64,000 nucleotides of DNA from an uncultured Collinsella sp. (GCA_959019945.1 CAUEQD010000001.1:115615-179614); one strand, 5' to 3'. Shown: positions 17,083 to 26,654, numbered from the stretch's first letter. The notes: generated by a model from the letters alone, not told the origin. Program-made: numbers and translations.

Positions 17083-18471
17083 ATGATTAAGATTGCCAAG
17101 TTTGGCGGCTCGTCGGTCGCCGACGCCGAACACTTCAAGAAGATCAAGGCCATCGTCGATGCCGACCCTGCCCGCCGTTTTGTGGTGGTTTCCGCCTGCG
17201 GCCGCCGCTTTAAGGGCGACACCAAGGTGACCGACCTGCTCTACCTGGTTAACGCGCACGTTAAGTATCACGTGTCGTGTGAGGAGCTGCTCGAGGACAT
17301 TGGCCAGCGCTATTTTGATATCGCTGACGAGCTGGAGCTCACCTATCCCATCCGCGAGGAGTTCGCGGCCTTTGCCGAGCGCGCCCGCTCGGGCGACTAC
17401 TCTACCGAGGAGCTCGTGAGCCGTGGCGAGTATTTCACCGCTCGCCTGATGGCGGAGTACCTGGGCCTGCCGTTCCTGGACGCCGCGACGGTTGTGGCGT
17501 TCCATCATGACGGTACGCTCAGCATGAATCGCACCTCCGAGCTGGTGCAGGAGTACGGCCAGCAGGGCGGCTTTGTTATGCCCGGTTTCTACGGCGCGAC
17601 GCGTGAGGGCCAGATCAAGCTGCTCGACCGTGGCGGCGGCGATATTTCCGGCTCGATCCTGGCCAAGTGCCTGGGCGCCGACTTGTACGAGAACTGGACC
17701 GACGTCTCGGGCTTCTATTCTGCCGATCCTCGTATTGTTCCCGAGGCTCAGCCCATTGCGCGCGTTACCTACGAGGAGCTGCGCGAACTTTCGTACATGG
17801 GTGCAAGCGTCCTGCACGAGGAGGCCGTGTTCCCCGTGCGCGAGGCGGGTATTCCGCTGGTCATCAAGAACACCAATGCGCCGCAGGACCCCGGCACCAT
17901 CATTAGCGAGACGGCTGATGAGGGTGAGGCAGAGCCCATCATTACCGGCGTGACCGGCAAGCGCGGCTTTGTCGCCATCAACGTTGCCCGCGACCGCACC
18001 AAGCCCCGTGTTGGCTTTATGCGCCGCGCGCTTTCGGTCTTCGAGCGCTATGACGTTTCCGTCGAGCACATGCCCACCGGTGTCGACCGCTTTGGCGCCG
18101 TGGTGCAGGAGCAGGACGTGCACGACTCGCTGTACTCGCTCGTGGGCGACATTCAGCAGGAGGTCGAGCCGCTCGAGATCGAGGTTGTCGAGGGCCTGGC
18201 GCTCATCGCGACCGTCGGCCGTAACCTGCGTGGCCGCGCAGGTATCTCGGGCCATCTGTTTGGCATGCTTGGCCAGGCCGGCGTGAGCGTGCGCATGATT
18301 TCGCAGAGCTGCGACGAGATCAACATCATTATCGGTGTCGAGGAGAAGGACTTCGACCTGGCGATTCAGACCATCTACCGTGCCTTCTCCGACGAAAACG
18401 GCATTGTGAAGGTCTCCGACCTGGAGGCTCCCGCGCCGGTTGATCCCGCCCTGGCCGCGCTCCGCAAGTAG
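17083..18471 (+). CDS. lysC: Aspartate kinase
   Basis: A 462-residue enzyme for the first step of the aspartate pathway. The N-terminal kinase domain opens with KIAKFGGSSVADA and has the RGGGDISG phosphate loop. Two ACT domains at the C terminus (about 315-440) imply feedback inhibition by lysine and/or threonine. It is monofunctional. The ATG follows AGAAAGG at a rather long distance of 13 bases. Divergent thrC and downstream asd make this an aspartate-family cluster. Confidence 0.95.
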   Translation: MIKIAKFGGSSVADAEHFKKIKAIVDADPARRFVVVSACGRRFKGDTKVTDLLYLVNAHVKYHVSCEELLEDIGQRYFDIADELELTYPIREEFAAFAERARSGDYSTEELVSRGEYFTARLMAEYLGLPFLDAATVVAFHHDGTLSMNRTSELVQEYGQQGGFVMPGFYGATREGQIKLLDRGGGDISGSILAKCLGADLYENWTDVSGFYSADPRIVPEAQPIARVTYEELRELSYMGASVLHEEAVFPVREAGIPLVIKNTNAPQDPGTIISETADEGEAEPIITGVTGKRGFVAINVARDRTKPRVGFMRRALSVFERYDVSVEHMPTGVDRFGAVVQEQDVHDSLYSLVGDIQQEVEPLEIEVVEGLALIATVGRNLRGRAGISGHLFGMLGQAGVSVRMISQSCDEINIIIGVEEKDFDLAIQTIYRAFSDENGIVKVSDLEAPAPVDPALAALRK

Positions 18472-18544
18472 CTGCCGTCCCGGTGCATTTTTGGGACAAG
18501 TGCCAAAAATCTACGGCGGGGCGTTTCGTTTCGGTTTCGTTTCG

Positions 18545-18575
18545 ACGGGGCGGGTTTCGTGCCCGCCCCGTTCTT
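18545..18575 (+). terminator. Terminator between lysC and asd
   Basis: ACGGGGCGGG (18545-18554) pairs with CCCGCCCCGT (18562-18571) around TTTCGTG, followed by TTCTT. It suggests partial or full separation of lysC and asd expression. Confidence 0.8.
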
Positions 18576-18645
18576 GTATACACTGGCAACAATAATCAGC
18601 CTGCTCGGCGTGCGGGCAAAAGCCAAAACCTTTAAAGGGGGAAGC

Positions 18646-19671
18646 ATGAAACAGTACACGGTTGCGATTTTGGGCGCGACGGGAGCCGTGGGCACCCAGA
18701 TGCTCGAGTGCCTCAACGAGCAGGAGTTTCCGGTTGGCAAGCTCAAGCTGTTGGCAAGTGCACGCTCCGCGGGCAAGACCGTTGAGTTCCGCGGCGAGCG
18801 GATTGTGATTGAGGAAGCTTGCCCCGAGGCCTTTGAGGACTGTGACATTGTGCTTGGAGCCGCCGGCGACGACATCGCGAAGGAGCTACTGCCCGAGGCC
18901 GTCAAGCGCGGCGCCGTCGTGGTCGACAACAGCCATGCCTTCCGCATGGATCCCGAGGTGCCGCTGGTTGTGCCCGAGATCAATGCCGACGACATCAAGT
19001 GGCATCACGGCCTTATCGCCAACCCCAACTGCGCGACCATTATCGGCCTGGTTCCCACGTGGCCGCTGCATCAGCTCGCTGGTGTGAAGCGCATGATCGT
19101 CTCGACGTACCAGGCGGCTTCGGGTGCTGGCGCCCCCGGTATGGCCGAGCTCGAGGCTCAGCTGGCCGCCCTGGGCCGTGGCGAGGAGATTCCTGAGCCG
19201 CGCGCGTTTGCCGCCCAGCTGGCGAGCAACCTGATTCCGCAGATCGGCGGCGTCAAGGAAGAGGGCTTTACCTCCGAGGAGATGAAGCTGCAAAACGAGG
19301 GCCGCAAGATCATGCACCTGCCCGAGCTGCGCGTGAACTGCACCTGCGTGCGCGTGCCCGTGCTGCGTTCGCATTCCGAGAGCATTACGCTCGAGTTTGA
19401 GCGCGATATAACGGTTGAGGAGGCTCGTGCTGCGCTGGCTGCTGCTCCCGGCGTCAAGCTGGTTGACGATATGGCTGCCGAGGATGCACACGACCGCTTC
19501 CCCATGCCGATGGACACCTCCGACCAGGACCTGATTTGGGTCGGCCGCGTGCGCCGCGACATCTCGAACCCCGAGGCTGCGCGCGGCATCACCTTCTGGT
19601 GCTGCGGCGACCAAATCCGTAAGGGCGCGGCAACCAACGCCGTCCAGATCGCTAAGCTGCTCTGCGAGTAG
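18646..19671 (+). CDS. asd: Aspartate-semialdehyde dehydrogenase
   Basis: A 341-residue NADP enzyme that reduces aspartyl phosphate, the product of lysC, to the semialdehyde. Seen: the Rossmann motif ILGATGAVGTQML, active-site cysteine C129 in ANPNCATI and the substrate segment of the family (ASGAGAPG). The ATG at 18646 follows AAAGGGGGAA. A longer upstream frame overlaps the terminator and is rejected. Confidence 0.95.
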   Translation: MKQYTVAILGATGAVGTQMLECLNEQEFPVGKLKLLASARSAGKTVEFRGERIVIEEACPEAFEDCDIVLGAAGDDIAKELLPEAVKRGAVVVDNSHAFRMDPEVPLVVPEINADDIKWHHGLIANPNCATIIGLVPTWPLHQLAGVKRMIVSTYQAASGAGAPGMAELEAQLAALGRGEEIPEPRAFAAQLASNLIPQIGGVKEEGFTSEEMKLQNEGRKIMHLPELRVNCTCVRVPVLRSHSESITLEFERDITVEEARAALAAAPGVKLVDDMAAEDAHDRFPMPMDTSDQDLIWVGRVRRDISNPEAARGITFWCCGDQIRKGAATNAVQIAKLLCE

Positions 19672-19683
19672 TGTGACCTGTCC

Positions 19684-19813
19684 GGCGGGGGCCGGGCTTA
19701 GTTTTCAGAACGTCCTCGACCATGTGTGGCGCCTTGTCCTGCTCCTTCGGAGCCGCGGACAAGGCGCCACACTGGTCTGCGGAGTGTTCTGAAAACTAAG
19801 CCCGGCCCCCGCC
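19684..19813. repeat. Nested palindrome, copy 4
   Basis: Outer arms GGCGGGGGCCGGGCTTAGTT and complement, then TTCAGAACGTCCTCGACCATG on the left and TGGTCTGCGGAGTGTTCTGAA on the right, then inner stem TGTGGCGCCTTGTCC. Located 12 bases after asd. Confidence 0.8.
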
Positions 19814-19970
19814 TGCGGTGACGCTGCTGTGAGCGGTCTGCGATGGGGCCGTTGTTGGTCGGGGCCGCTGGGCTGATGTGGGGGCGCGTGGTTGTTGCGG
19901 GCCCTGGTCCCGGCGGCGGCCTCGGCGCTTCGCGCCTGCTGCCTGCGGGGACTTTGGGGTGGGGCCGAAT

Positions 19971-20152
19971 CGAAGGTGAATGGTTTTCCGAGAAGTGAAC
20001 GACCTATTTTGGACCCTTGAAGCATTGGCATATTTTTGCCGCCATTTCCTGCGGTTTTATCGCATGAATCCTGCTGTTTTGCAGTCAAAAAATGCGGATG
20101 CTTCGGGGCCCTAGTTTTACTCGTTCACTTCTCGGAAAACCATTCACCTTCG
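19971..20152. repeat. Long inverted repeat with perfect 32-base arms
   Basis: Arms at 19971-20002 and 20121-20152 are exact reverse complements (ending ..AGAAGTGAACGA and TCGTTCACTTCT..). The 118-base interior is itself imperfectly palindromic (CCCTTGAAGCATTGGCAT against ATGCGGATGCTTCGGGG). No frame inside looks coding. It may be a MITE-like element. The rest of the gene-free stretch 19672-20310 has a small GAGAGGG/CCCTCTC hairpin near 20202-20221. Confidence 0.8.
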
Positions 20153-20310
20153 TTTTTGCCGGACATCGTTTTGGGCGTTGCGACTCGGTATCGGCCGATA
20201 TTGAGAGGGAAAACGCCCTCTCTTGGACAATCGAGTCTGTCCGGACGTATCTGCGAGGTTGTCTGCACAATTCGCGGTATTATGGTGCGGAGTTTTGAAA
20301 GGAGCCGCTG

Positions 20311-20889
20311 GTGGTCACGACGACGTTTGCTTCGCCTTTGGGCGAAATCTTGCTTGCCGCTGATGGCCGCGGTTTGACGGGGCTTTGGTTTGAGGGTCAG
20401 GAGCACTTTGGCTCTACGCTGCTCAAAGAGGATGCGGAGTATGTCGTAGGTGCCGATGCGGTTTCTGGTACCGGTGGGATGTCTTCGGTGAGTCCGGCAA
20501 ATGGCGCGGCATCTTCGGTGCTTGAGCGTTCTTGGGCTTGGCTGAATGCTTATTTTGCGGGGCAGGAGCCTCGGTTTACGCCGCCGTTGCATATGATTGG
20601 CACGGCGTTTCAGCGTGAGGTTTGGTTTGAGCTGCTTTCTATCCCGCATGGCGAGGTCGCTACGTATGGTAAGATCGCCCAGCGTGTTGCGGCTCGACAT
20701 CGTGTACCGGGAAACGAAGCACCTGTTGTGTCTCCCCGTGCCGTGGGGGCCGCGGTCGCGCGGAATCCTATTTCGATCATTGTGCCGTGCCATCGCGTGG
20801 TTGCCGCCGACGGCTCGCTTAACGGATATGCCGGCGGGCTTGACCGCAAGGAGTGGCTGCTTCGGCTCGAGGGCGCGTACGAGGAATAA
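20311..20889 (+). CDS. ogt: Methylated-DNA-protein-cysteine methyltransferase
   Basis: A 192-residue suicide enzyme that removes alkyl groups from O6-methylguanine. The acceptor is C160 in IIVPCHRVV; the helix-turn-helix GEVATYGKIAQRV and NGYAGGLDRKEWLL complete the signature. The GTG at 20311 has AAAGGAG upstream. A low-complexity insert of about 15 residues (GTGGMSSVSPANGAAS) separates the N-terminal domain from the catalytic part. Confidence 0.93.
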   Translation: MVTTTFASPLGEILLAADGRGLTGLWFEGQEHFGSTLLKEDAEYVVGADAVSGTGGMSSVSPANGAASSVLERSWAWLNAYFAGQEPRFTPPLHMIGTAFQREVWFELLSIPHGEVATYGKIAQRVAARHRVPGNEAPVVSPRAVGAAVARNPISIIVPCHRVVAADGSLNGYAGGLDRKEWLLRLEGAYEE

Positions 20890-21033
20890 CGTTCGAGCAC
20901 TTTGCATAGCCAAGACGCCGTGAAAGAACGGGATGCGCTTTCCGAATGGCGTCCCAAACGGAAACCGTGTCCCGGAATACAGCCTTAGAGTGGGATGCCG
21001 TTTCCGGTTGAGACCACTTGCTTGGACATCTTT

Positions 21034-21246
21034 CTACGCCCGCTTCTGCAGGGCATAGATCGACTTATCCATGTTGAACAGGTAAGCCGCGACGCAGACG
21101 ATGAAGAATGCCGGCAGATTACCGAAACCGAAGACTTCGCAGCCAATCAGGATGGGTGCGAGCAGCGTATTGGTGGCGCTGCCAAAGACGGCTGCGTAGC
21201 CCAGCGCGGCGCAAAGCGCGATGGACATGCCGAGTTGAGCCTCGTT
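21034..21246 (-). pseudogene. ClC chloride channel, C-terminal remnant
   Basis: About 65 codons resembling the last membrane helices of a ClC-family channel (SIALCAALGYAAVFGSATN then LLAPILIGCEVFGFG). The rest of a protein that is normally over 400 residues is gone; upstream in the same direction lies an unrelated Abi_2 fragment. The join is near 21247. Confidence 0.6.
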
Positions 21247-21596
21247 ATGGCGACATCTGGGTAACAGAAAGGCCCGCGTTCCTCAGAGGCAAGATAGGCA
21301 ATTCTGCTTCTGAGGTAGATCTCAATTCTGCCGACCGCATCAAACATTAACTGCCGGAGGGCTCGGTCAAATTCATACGTGTAGATGATGGTTTCGAATG
21401 TTGTGCCTTCGCGAAAGATGGTAATCCCGGACTTGCATTTGGTTTTGTAGGGAAACCAGTAGGCCGACAGTCTGTAGTGGCCGACTTCGACCAAAGCTCG
21501 CTCGAGTTCGCTTTGATCAGAGCACTTAAGACCCCTGTATTCTGTCAATAGTGCTATTTGTTCGTTGATGGATATCCGCGACTTCCGGTATTTCAT
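21247..21596 (-). pseudogene. Abi_2 (AbiD/AbiF-like) gene, N-terminal fragment
   Basis: About 115 codons opening MKYRKSRISINEQIALL, with GHYRLSAYWFPYK and YEFDRALRQLMFDAVGRIEIYLR, match the start of Abi_2 phage-abortive-infection proteins (normally near 300 residues). After about codon 115 it runs into out-of-frame ClC sequence. A small inverted repeat (AGCCTCT / AGAGGCT, 21600-21648) lies just before its start. Low G+C for the window. Non-functional in this form. Confidence 0.65.
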
Positions 21597-21767
21597 TTAA
21601 GCCTCTTGATAGAAAAAGAGCTGGAGTTGCGCATCGTTGAGAGGCTTTCCAGCTTTAGCAAAACAAACTTATAAGATGCGACGGGCCGCGTCAAGATAAT
21701 TACCGGACGGCCTAGGAGGCGGCTGGTTGGCTGGCTTAAAACCTAGCGCGTGAGATGACGCTCCACG

Positions 21768-22406
21768 CTATTCAGCGCGCTTGATAGGATGACGAACCAC
21801 AGTCTTAAGTTTCTCCGGTGCACATTTGCGTGGATCGGAGAGATAGATTTCGTGATGGAAACGGGTGTCTGAGAAGTCGGGGACATAGCCCTGCTCGGTC
21901 GTGTATTCATTCATAGCGCCTACGGTCGCCGGTTCGTTGTCGTAGGGCCCGGTGTGCATGCATTGAACGCAGAGGCCCTCGTCAACTTTAAGCAGCTCGA
22001 CGGCAGAAAAGTTAAGTTTCTTTTTGGTCGTGGCTTCCGCGACTGCCCAGTCAAAGTCATCTCGGGTGACGAAATCGGGCAGGCGAATGCACGAGATAAA
22101 GTTGAAATCGTCCTTGCGTACATAATCGATGTCGCCGCTCGGGGAGTCTTGCCACCAGAAACCCTCGAGCGGCGGTACCACAAAGTCGAAATAGCCCTTG
22201 ATACTCCTTGAGCCTTTCTTCGACATCTTGACGGTATAGGCGATGCCGTAAAGCAGCGGCAGGGCGTTTTGATACTCGCCACCTTCGGTATTTGGGTCGC
22301 CCTTTCCGCGAACGGCAACGTAGCTCATAGGCGGGACAGTTACGATGCTCGGCTTGCTTGCAGGTTTGTAGAGCTCCTTGCATTCCTTCTTAAAGTCGAA
22401 CGCCAT
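21768..22406 (-). CDS. GyrI-like small-molecule-binding protein
   Basis: A 212-residue protein of the GyrI/SHV-type ligand-binding fold. Seen: VPPMSYVAVRGKGDPN near the N terminus (the conserved first strand), FVVPPLEGFWW in the middle, and MHTGPYDNEPATV, the family's conserved turn. No HTH is attached, so it may sequester a toxic or regulatory ligand. Stand-alone gene; function in vivo unknown. Confidence 0.8.
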   Translation of the reverse strand: MAFDFKKECKELYKPASKPSIVTVPPMSYVAVRGKGDPNTEGGEYQNALPLLYGIAYTVKMSKKGSRSIKGYFDFVVPPLEGFWWQDSPSGDIDYVRKDDFNFISCIRLPDFVTRDDFDWAVAEATTKKKLNFSAVELLKVDEGLCVQCMHTGPYDNEPATVGAMNEYTTEQGYVPDFSDTRFHHEIYLSDPRKCAPEKLKTVVRHPIKRAE

Positions 22407-22588
22407 GTTGGCCGCCTTTCTGCGTATTGGCCTGCTTAGATAACGGAATCATATCATAGAAACGAACAGCTGTTCGAATGATTTTGCTGACAGATAGAGA
22501 TGCGTGCGTTGTGTTTGGCGGTCGGCCTGACCCCGTCGATGATTTCTCTGCCTCCCCGGCGCCTCATCTATGGCTGTCGTTTCCCCAT

Positions 22589-22627
22589 ATAAAACCTGCC
22601 AAAATGAACCTGTCCCTTTTTGGTCGG
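22589..22627. repeat. CCTACCAAAA/GGGACAGG element, copy 1
   Basis: Minus-oriented copy: ATAAAACCTGCCAAAATG..CCTGTCCCTTTTTGG. Arms CCGACCAAAA / TTTTGGCAGG flank a GGGACAGGTTCA core. It lies 50 bases before the ABC ATPase gene. Other copies: 26151, 26613, 33825, 43799. Confidence 0.75.
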
Positions 22628-22677
22628 CGTGAAATGGGTAATACTAAAGAGTTATCCGACCAGATGGGAACCGATCG

Positions 22678-23379
22678 ATGGCCTATATCGAATTCAAAGA
22701 CGTCATCAAAGCATACGGCGAGGGCGATGCCCGCATCCATGCGCTCGACGGCGCGAGCTTTACCGTTGAGCGCGGTGAGCTCGCCATTATCCTGGGCGCT
22801 TCGGGCGCCGGCAAGACTACGGCGCTCAACATCCTAGGCGGCATGGATACGGTAACCTCCGGCTCCGTGACAGTGGACGGGCGCGACGTGAGCTCTGCCA
22901 ACGAGGCGCAGCTTGTGGAGTACCGCCGCGCCGACGTCGGCTTTGTCTTTCAGTTCTACAATCTGGTTCCCAACCTGACGGCGCTCGAAAACGTTGAGCT
23001 TGCAGCTCAGATCTGCCCCGATTCGCTCGATGCCGAACAGACGCTTCGCCAGGTTGGCCTGGGCGAGCGCCTCGCCAACTTCCCCGCGCAGCTTTCGGGC
23101 GGCGAGCAGCAGCGCGTGTCCATTGCCCGCGCACTGGCCAAGAACCCCAAGCTTCTTTTATGCGACGAGCCCACGGGCGCGCTCGACTATAAAACCGGCA
23201 AGCAGATCTTGCAGCTGCTGCAGGATACCTGCCGCAAGCAGGGCATTACGGTCATCATCATCACGCACAACTCCGCGCTCGCGCCCATGGCCGATCGCCT
23301 GATCCGCTTTAAGAGTGGTCGCGTGGAGAGCGAGACGGTCCAGCAAAATCCCGTGCCTATCGAGACGATCGAGTGGTAG
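22678..23379 (+). CDS. ABC transporter ATPase, MacB/LolD class
   Basis: A 233-residue ATPase. Walker A GASGAGKTT (about 40-48), Q-loop VFQFYNLVPNLTALENV, signature LSGGEQQRV (about 139) and Walker B LLLCDEPTGALD are all intact. It must work with the large permease that follows with a 5-base gap. Pairs of this type export lipids, peptides or antimicrobials, or act as mechanotransducers. Substrate unknown. Confidence 0.92.
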   Translation: MAYIEFKDVIKAYGEGDARIHALDGASFTVERGELAIILGASGAGKTTALNILGGMDTVTSGSVTVDGRDVSSANEAQLVEYRRADVGFVFQFYNLVPNLTALENVELAAQICPDSLDAEQTLRQVGLGERLANFPAQLSGGEQQRVSIARALAKNPKLLLCDEPTGALDYKTGKQILQLLQDTCRKQGITVIIITHNSALAPMADRLIRFKSGRVESETVQQNPVPIETIEW

Positions 23380-23384
23380 CGCCC

Positions 23385-26150
23385 ATGGACCAGGACCGCC
23401 AAAACAGCCTACGCCGCGACGCACAGAACACGGAGCGCGAGCAGGATTTTACGACCTACCGCACTGCCCAAAGCTCAAACGATATGGTGCCGACGGTTTT
23501 TCGCCGTGGCATCTACCGCACAATCCGAGGCAGTCTTAAGCGCTTCTTGTCAATCGTCGTGATCACCGCGCTCGGCGTGAGCGTGATGTGCGGCCTTAAG
23601 GCGGGTTGCGAGGACCTGTGCGATTCGGTTGACGCCTACTTCGACCAGCAAAATGTCTATGACATTAACGTGCAGTCGACCTATGGCCTGACTGACGATG
23701 ATCTCGACGCCATCCAAGAGGTCGATGGCGTCGAAACGGCCGAGGGCATCTACACCGAGACCGCCTACACCGCCGTGGGCACAACGCGCGAGCGCGTGGT
23801 CGTGCAAAGTCTCTCCAAGGAGAATATCGATCAGCCAGTGCTCGTGAACGGCGATTTGCCCGAGAGCGCCGATGAGGTCGCGGTGACTTCGAAGTTCCTG
23901 AAGGCTTCGGGCAAAAAGCTCGGCGATACGGTGAGCTTTGCTGCCAACGATGCGAGCTCGTCGAACCAAAGCGCCAAGGATCAGTTTGCCGATGGCGATT
24001 ACACCATCACGGCCGAGGTTCTCGATCCCACTGATGTGAGCTCCGACTCGACGGTCAACGCCTTCCGTGCCGCCTCGGCGGCGGACTATAAGTTCTATGT
24101 GAGCGAGGACGCCGCGACGTCGTCATCCTATTCCGCGATTCACGTGGTCGTCGAGGGAGCCAAGGATCTCAACTCCTATTCCGATGCCTATACGGCAAAG
24201 ATTAATGAGGTCAAGGCCAATATCGATAAGATTCGCGACGAGCGCGAGAAGGTGCGTGCCAAGGAGCTGACGGTCGATACGCCAGCGAACTTGGACGCGT
24301 CTGAGCGTCAGGCGAATATGGTCTTTGGAATCGAGCAAGACAACATCAACCGCATGGCCGAGGGCAGCGAGGAGCGCACGCAGGCGCAAGCCGACCTAGA
24401 CCAGCGCCGCGCCGCCGCCGACCAGCAGTTCGCCGATGCTCGTGCCGAGCTCTCTGACCTTGGCGAATGCACCTGGTATATCCAGGATCGCGGCAACATT
24501 GCAAGCTATTCGAGCGTGGAGAGCGATAGTTCCTCGATCGAGGCCATCGCCACCGTATTCCCGTTCATCTTCTTTATCGTCGCCGTGCTCATCAGCCTCA
24601 CCACCGCCACGCGCATGGTCGAGGAGGAACGCACGCTGATCGGCCTGTACAAGGCACTCGGCTATTCGCGCGGGCGCATTCTGTCCAAATATGTGGACTA
24701 CTCGCTGTGGGCCTGTTTGATCGGTGGCGTGCTCGGCAACATCATCGGTTTTGTGGGCCTGCCGTTGTTCCTGTTTACGGTGTTCGACGACATGTACTCG
24801 CTGCCCCAGATGCTGCTTTCGTACGACATCGTGTCTTCGATCGTCTCGGTGGCGCTGTTTGCCGTAGGCGTGGTGGGCGCTACGATTATCGCCTGCCGCC
24901 ACGAGATGGCCGAGACTCCGGCATCGCTCATGCGCCCCAAGGCCCCGCGCGCCGGCTCGCGCATTTTCCTCGAGCGCATTGGCTTTATTTGGCGTCGCAT
25001 GGGCTTTTTGAACAAGGTGGCCGCGCGCAATCTGTTCCGCTACAAAAAACGTGCCTTTATGACCATCTTCGGTATCGCAGGTTGCACGGCGCTCGTGATC
25101 TGCGGCATGGGTATTCGTGACACATCGGTGGCGCTTTCGCCCAAGCAGTACGGGCACATTACGCGCTATGACCTGCTGGCGGTCGCCAATCCCGATGACT
25201 TTACGCAGACGTGCGCGGCGCTGGACGAGCGCAGTGCGGCCAAGGACTCCAATGTGACCGTGACCTCGACGCTGCCGATTATGACCGACAACGTCACCTT
25301 TACGTTTGGCGGCAAGAGCGAGACCGTGCAGCTGGTCGTGGTGCCCGATGATCGCACGGGCGACTTGGACGACTACGTGTGCCTGGAGGATGAGTCCAAA
25401 GAGCCGCTCGCTTTGCGCGACGGGGATGTGTATCTGAGCAAAAGCTCGCAATTGGTGTTGGGGATTCAACCGGGCGATACGGCGCAGGTTCAGGATTCGT
25501 CGCTCAACGTCGCCGATGTCGAGGTGAGCGGTATTTCGCTCAACTACCTGGGCAACACGCTCTATATGACGCAGAGTACCTATGAACGTGCGTTTGGTCG
25601 AAGCGTCCGTCTCAACGGCATCTTTGCGCTGCTCAAGGGTTCGTCGGCCGATCAGATTGCGTTTAGCAAGCAACTTAAAAGCGACGGATGGCTGACGCTT
25701 TCGAGCACGGCCGAGCATTGGGAAAACTACGAGGCCAACTTCACCATCATCAACTCGGTCGTGGTGCTCGTGACCTTTATGGCGGCGTGCCTGTCGTTTG
25801 TGGTGGTGTTTACGCTGTCCAACACCAACATCTCGGAGCGCGAGCGCGAGCTGGCGACTATTAAGGTGCTGGGCTTCCGCCGCGGCGAGGTGCACCATTA
25901 CGTCAACAAGGAGACGTTGATTTTGACGGCAATCGGTGCCGCGCTGGGCGTTCCGCTGGGCGGCTTGCTGGCCGAGAGCTTTACGTACATCCTGCAGATG
26001 CCGTCGCTCTACTTTGACGTTGAGGTCGAGCCGCTGAGCTACGTGCTTGCCGTGGTGCTGGCCTTTGCGTTCACAATCATCGTCAACCTCGCCATCAACC
26101 GAACGCTCAACAAGATCGACATGGTCGGCGCCCTCAAAAGCGCCGAGTAG
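23385..26150 (+). CDS. FtsX-like ABC permease
   Basis: About 921 residues. One N-terminal span (about 50-72), a large outside domain (about 75-385) that includes a charged coiled-coil-like stretch (about 280-360), three spans (390-412, 436-462, 481-505), a further span near 558-578, a second outside domain, and three C-terminal spans (about 788-905). Two FtsX domains (LISLTTATRMVEEERTLIG and ERERELATIKVLGFRRGEV) are recognisable. This is the layout of the YhgE/BceB-like duplicated permeases of Gram-positive bacteria. The start is either GTG 23373 or ATG 23385; neither has a strong ribosome site, so coupling to the ATPase gene is likely. Confidence 0.88.
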   Translation: MDQDRQNSLRRDAQNTEREQDFTTYRTAQSSNDMVPTVFRRGIYRTIRGSLKRFLSIVVITALGVSVMCGLKAGCEDLCDSVDAYFDQQNVYDINVQSTYGLTDDDLDAIQEVDGVETAEGIYTETAYTAVGTTRERVVVQSLSKENIDQPVLVNGDLPESADEVAVTSKFLKASGKKLGDTVSFAANDASSSNQSAKDQFADGDYTITAEVLDPTDVSSDSTVNAFRAASAADYKFYVSEDAATSSSYSAIHVVVEGAKDLNSYSDAYTAKINEVKANIDKIRDEREKVRAKELTVDTPANLDASERQANMVFGIEQDNINRMAEGSEERTQAQADLDQRRAAADQQFADARAELSDLGECTWYIQDRGNIASYSSVESDSSSIEAIATVFPFIFFIVAVLISLTTATRMVEEERTLIGLYKALGYSRGRILSKYVDYSLWACLIGGVLGNIIGFVGLPLFLFTVFDDMYSLPQMLLSYDIVSSIVSVALFAVGVVGATIIACRHEMAETPASLMRPKAPRAGSRIFLERIGFIWRRMGFLNKVAARNLFRYKKRAFMTIFGIAGCTALVICGMGIRDTSVALSPKQYGHITRYDLLAVANPDDFTQTCAALDERSAAKDSNVTVTSTLPIMTDNVTFTFGGKSETVQLVVVPDDRTGDLDDYVCLEDESKEPLALRDGDVYLSKSSQLVLGIQPGDTAQVQDSSLNVADVEVSGISLNYLGNTLYMTQSTYERAFGRSVRLNGIFALLKGSSADQIAFSKQLKSDGWLTLSSTAEHWENYEANFTIINSVVVLVTFMAACLSFVVVFTLSNTNISERERELATIKVLGFRRGEVHHYVNKETLILTAIGAALGVPLGGLLAESFTYILQMPSLYFDVEVEPLSYVLAVVLAFAFTIIVNLAINRTLNKIDMVGALKSAE

Positions 26151-26231
26151 CCTACCAAAAAGGGACAGGTTCATTTTTGGTAGGTTTTATCTGGGCAAAC
26201 GCCGGGCAACAATTAGGTGGCCCGGCGTTTG
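26151..26231. repeat. CCTACCAAAA/GGGACAGG element, copy 2, with hairpin
   Basis: CCTACCAAAAAGGGACAGG begins at the base after the permease stop codon and ends TTTTGGTAGGTTTTATCTG (26193). It is followed by a strong hairpin CAAACGCCGGGC (26196-26207) / GCCCGGCGTTTG (26220-26231). The pair may terminate the ABC operon. Confidence 0.75.
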
Positions 26232-26272
26232 TTACTTTGTTTGACTATGGGCGCGTGTGTTGTTTGGCACCT

Positions 26273-26593
26273 TTACTGATCAATCCAGTGCTGCGCATAG
26301 CTCTTAATTTCCTCGGTAAAACCGTCAAGGTCGTCAAGAGTGATCACGTTGTCGATAAGTAAGTTGGCTATCTCGCGGTGCATTGTGCTGCGGCGAATGT
26401 CGGTTGCTATTACGCCTGAGGACAGCTTGTCCCTATTGATACGTTCTTCTAGTGCCCAAAATCTACTGGACGCTTCGCCGCTGCCGTTCAGTATCTCGAC
26501 GTACTGGTCGATGAGCTCCTCCATATGGCGCTCTTGCCATTCAGGGAGTAGCTTCTTAAACAGTTTCCAGTCGCTTTCGGCTACGTCTCGCAT
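26273..26593 (-). CDS. Conserved small protein, function unknown
   Basis: A 106-residue soluble, helical, acidic protein. The opening MRDVAESDWKLFKKLLPEWQ and STMHREIANLLIDNVITLDD match a small family I have seen across Firmicutes, sometimes mislabelled multidrug transporter; there is no membrane segment to support that. The ATG at 26593 has GGAGG upstream. A CCTACC-type repeat lies just before it. Confidence 0.65.
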   Translation of the reverse strand: MRDVAESDWKLFKKLLPEWQERHMEELIDQYVEILNGSGEASSRFWALEERINRDKLSSGVIATDIRRSTMHREIANLLIDNVITLDDLDGFTEEIKSYAQHWIDQ

Positions 26594-26612
26594 ATTTCCT
26601 CCGCTCGTCAAA

Positions 26613-26654
26613 CCTGTCAAAAAGGGACAGGTTTATTTTGGCAGGTTTTATCTG
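26613..26654. repeat. CCTACCAAAA/GGGACAGG element, copy 3
   Basis: CCTGTCAAAAAGGGACAGG to TTTTGGCAGGTTTTATCTG, followed by an imperfect GCAAACGCC/GGCGTTTGC hairpin (to about 26694). Confidence 0.75.

Noticed and set aside
26273..26593. Multidrug transporter call for the small protein
   Set aside because: The protein is soluble and has no membrane span.
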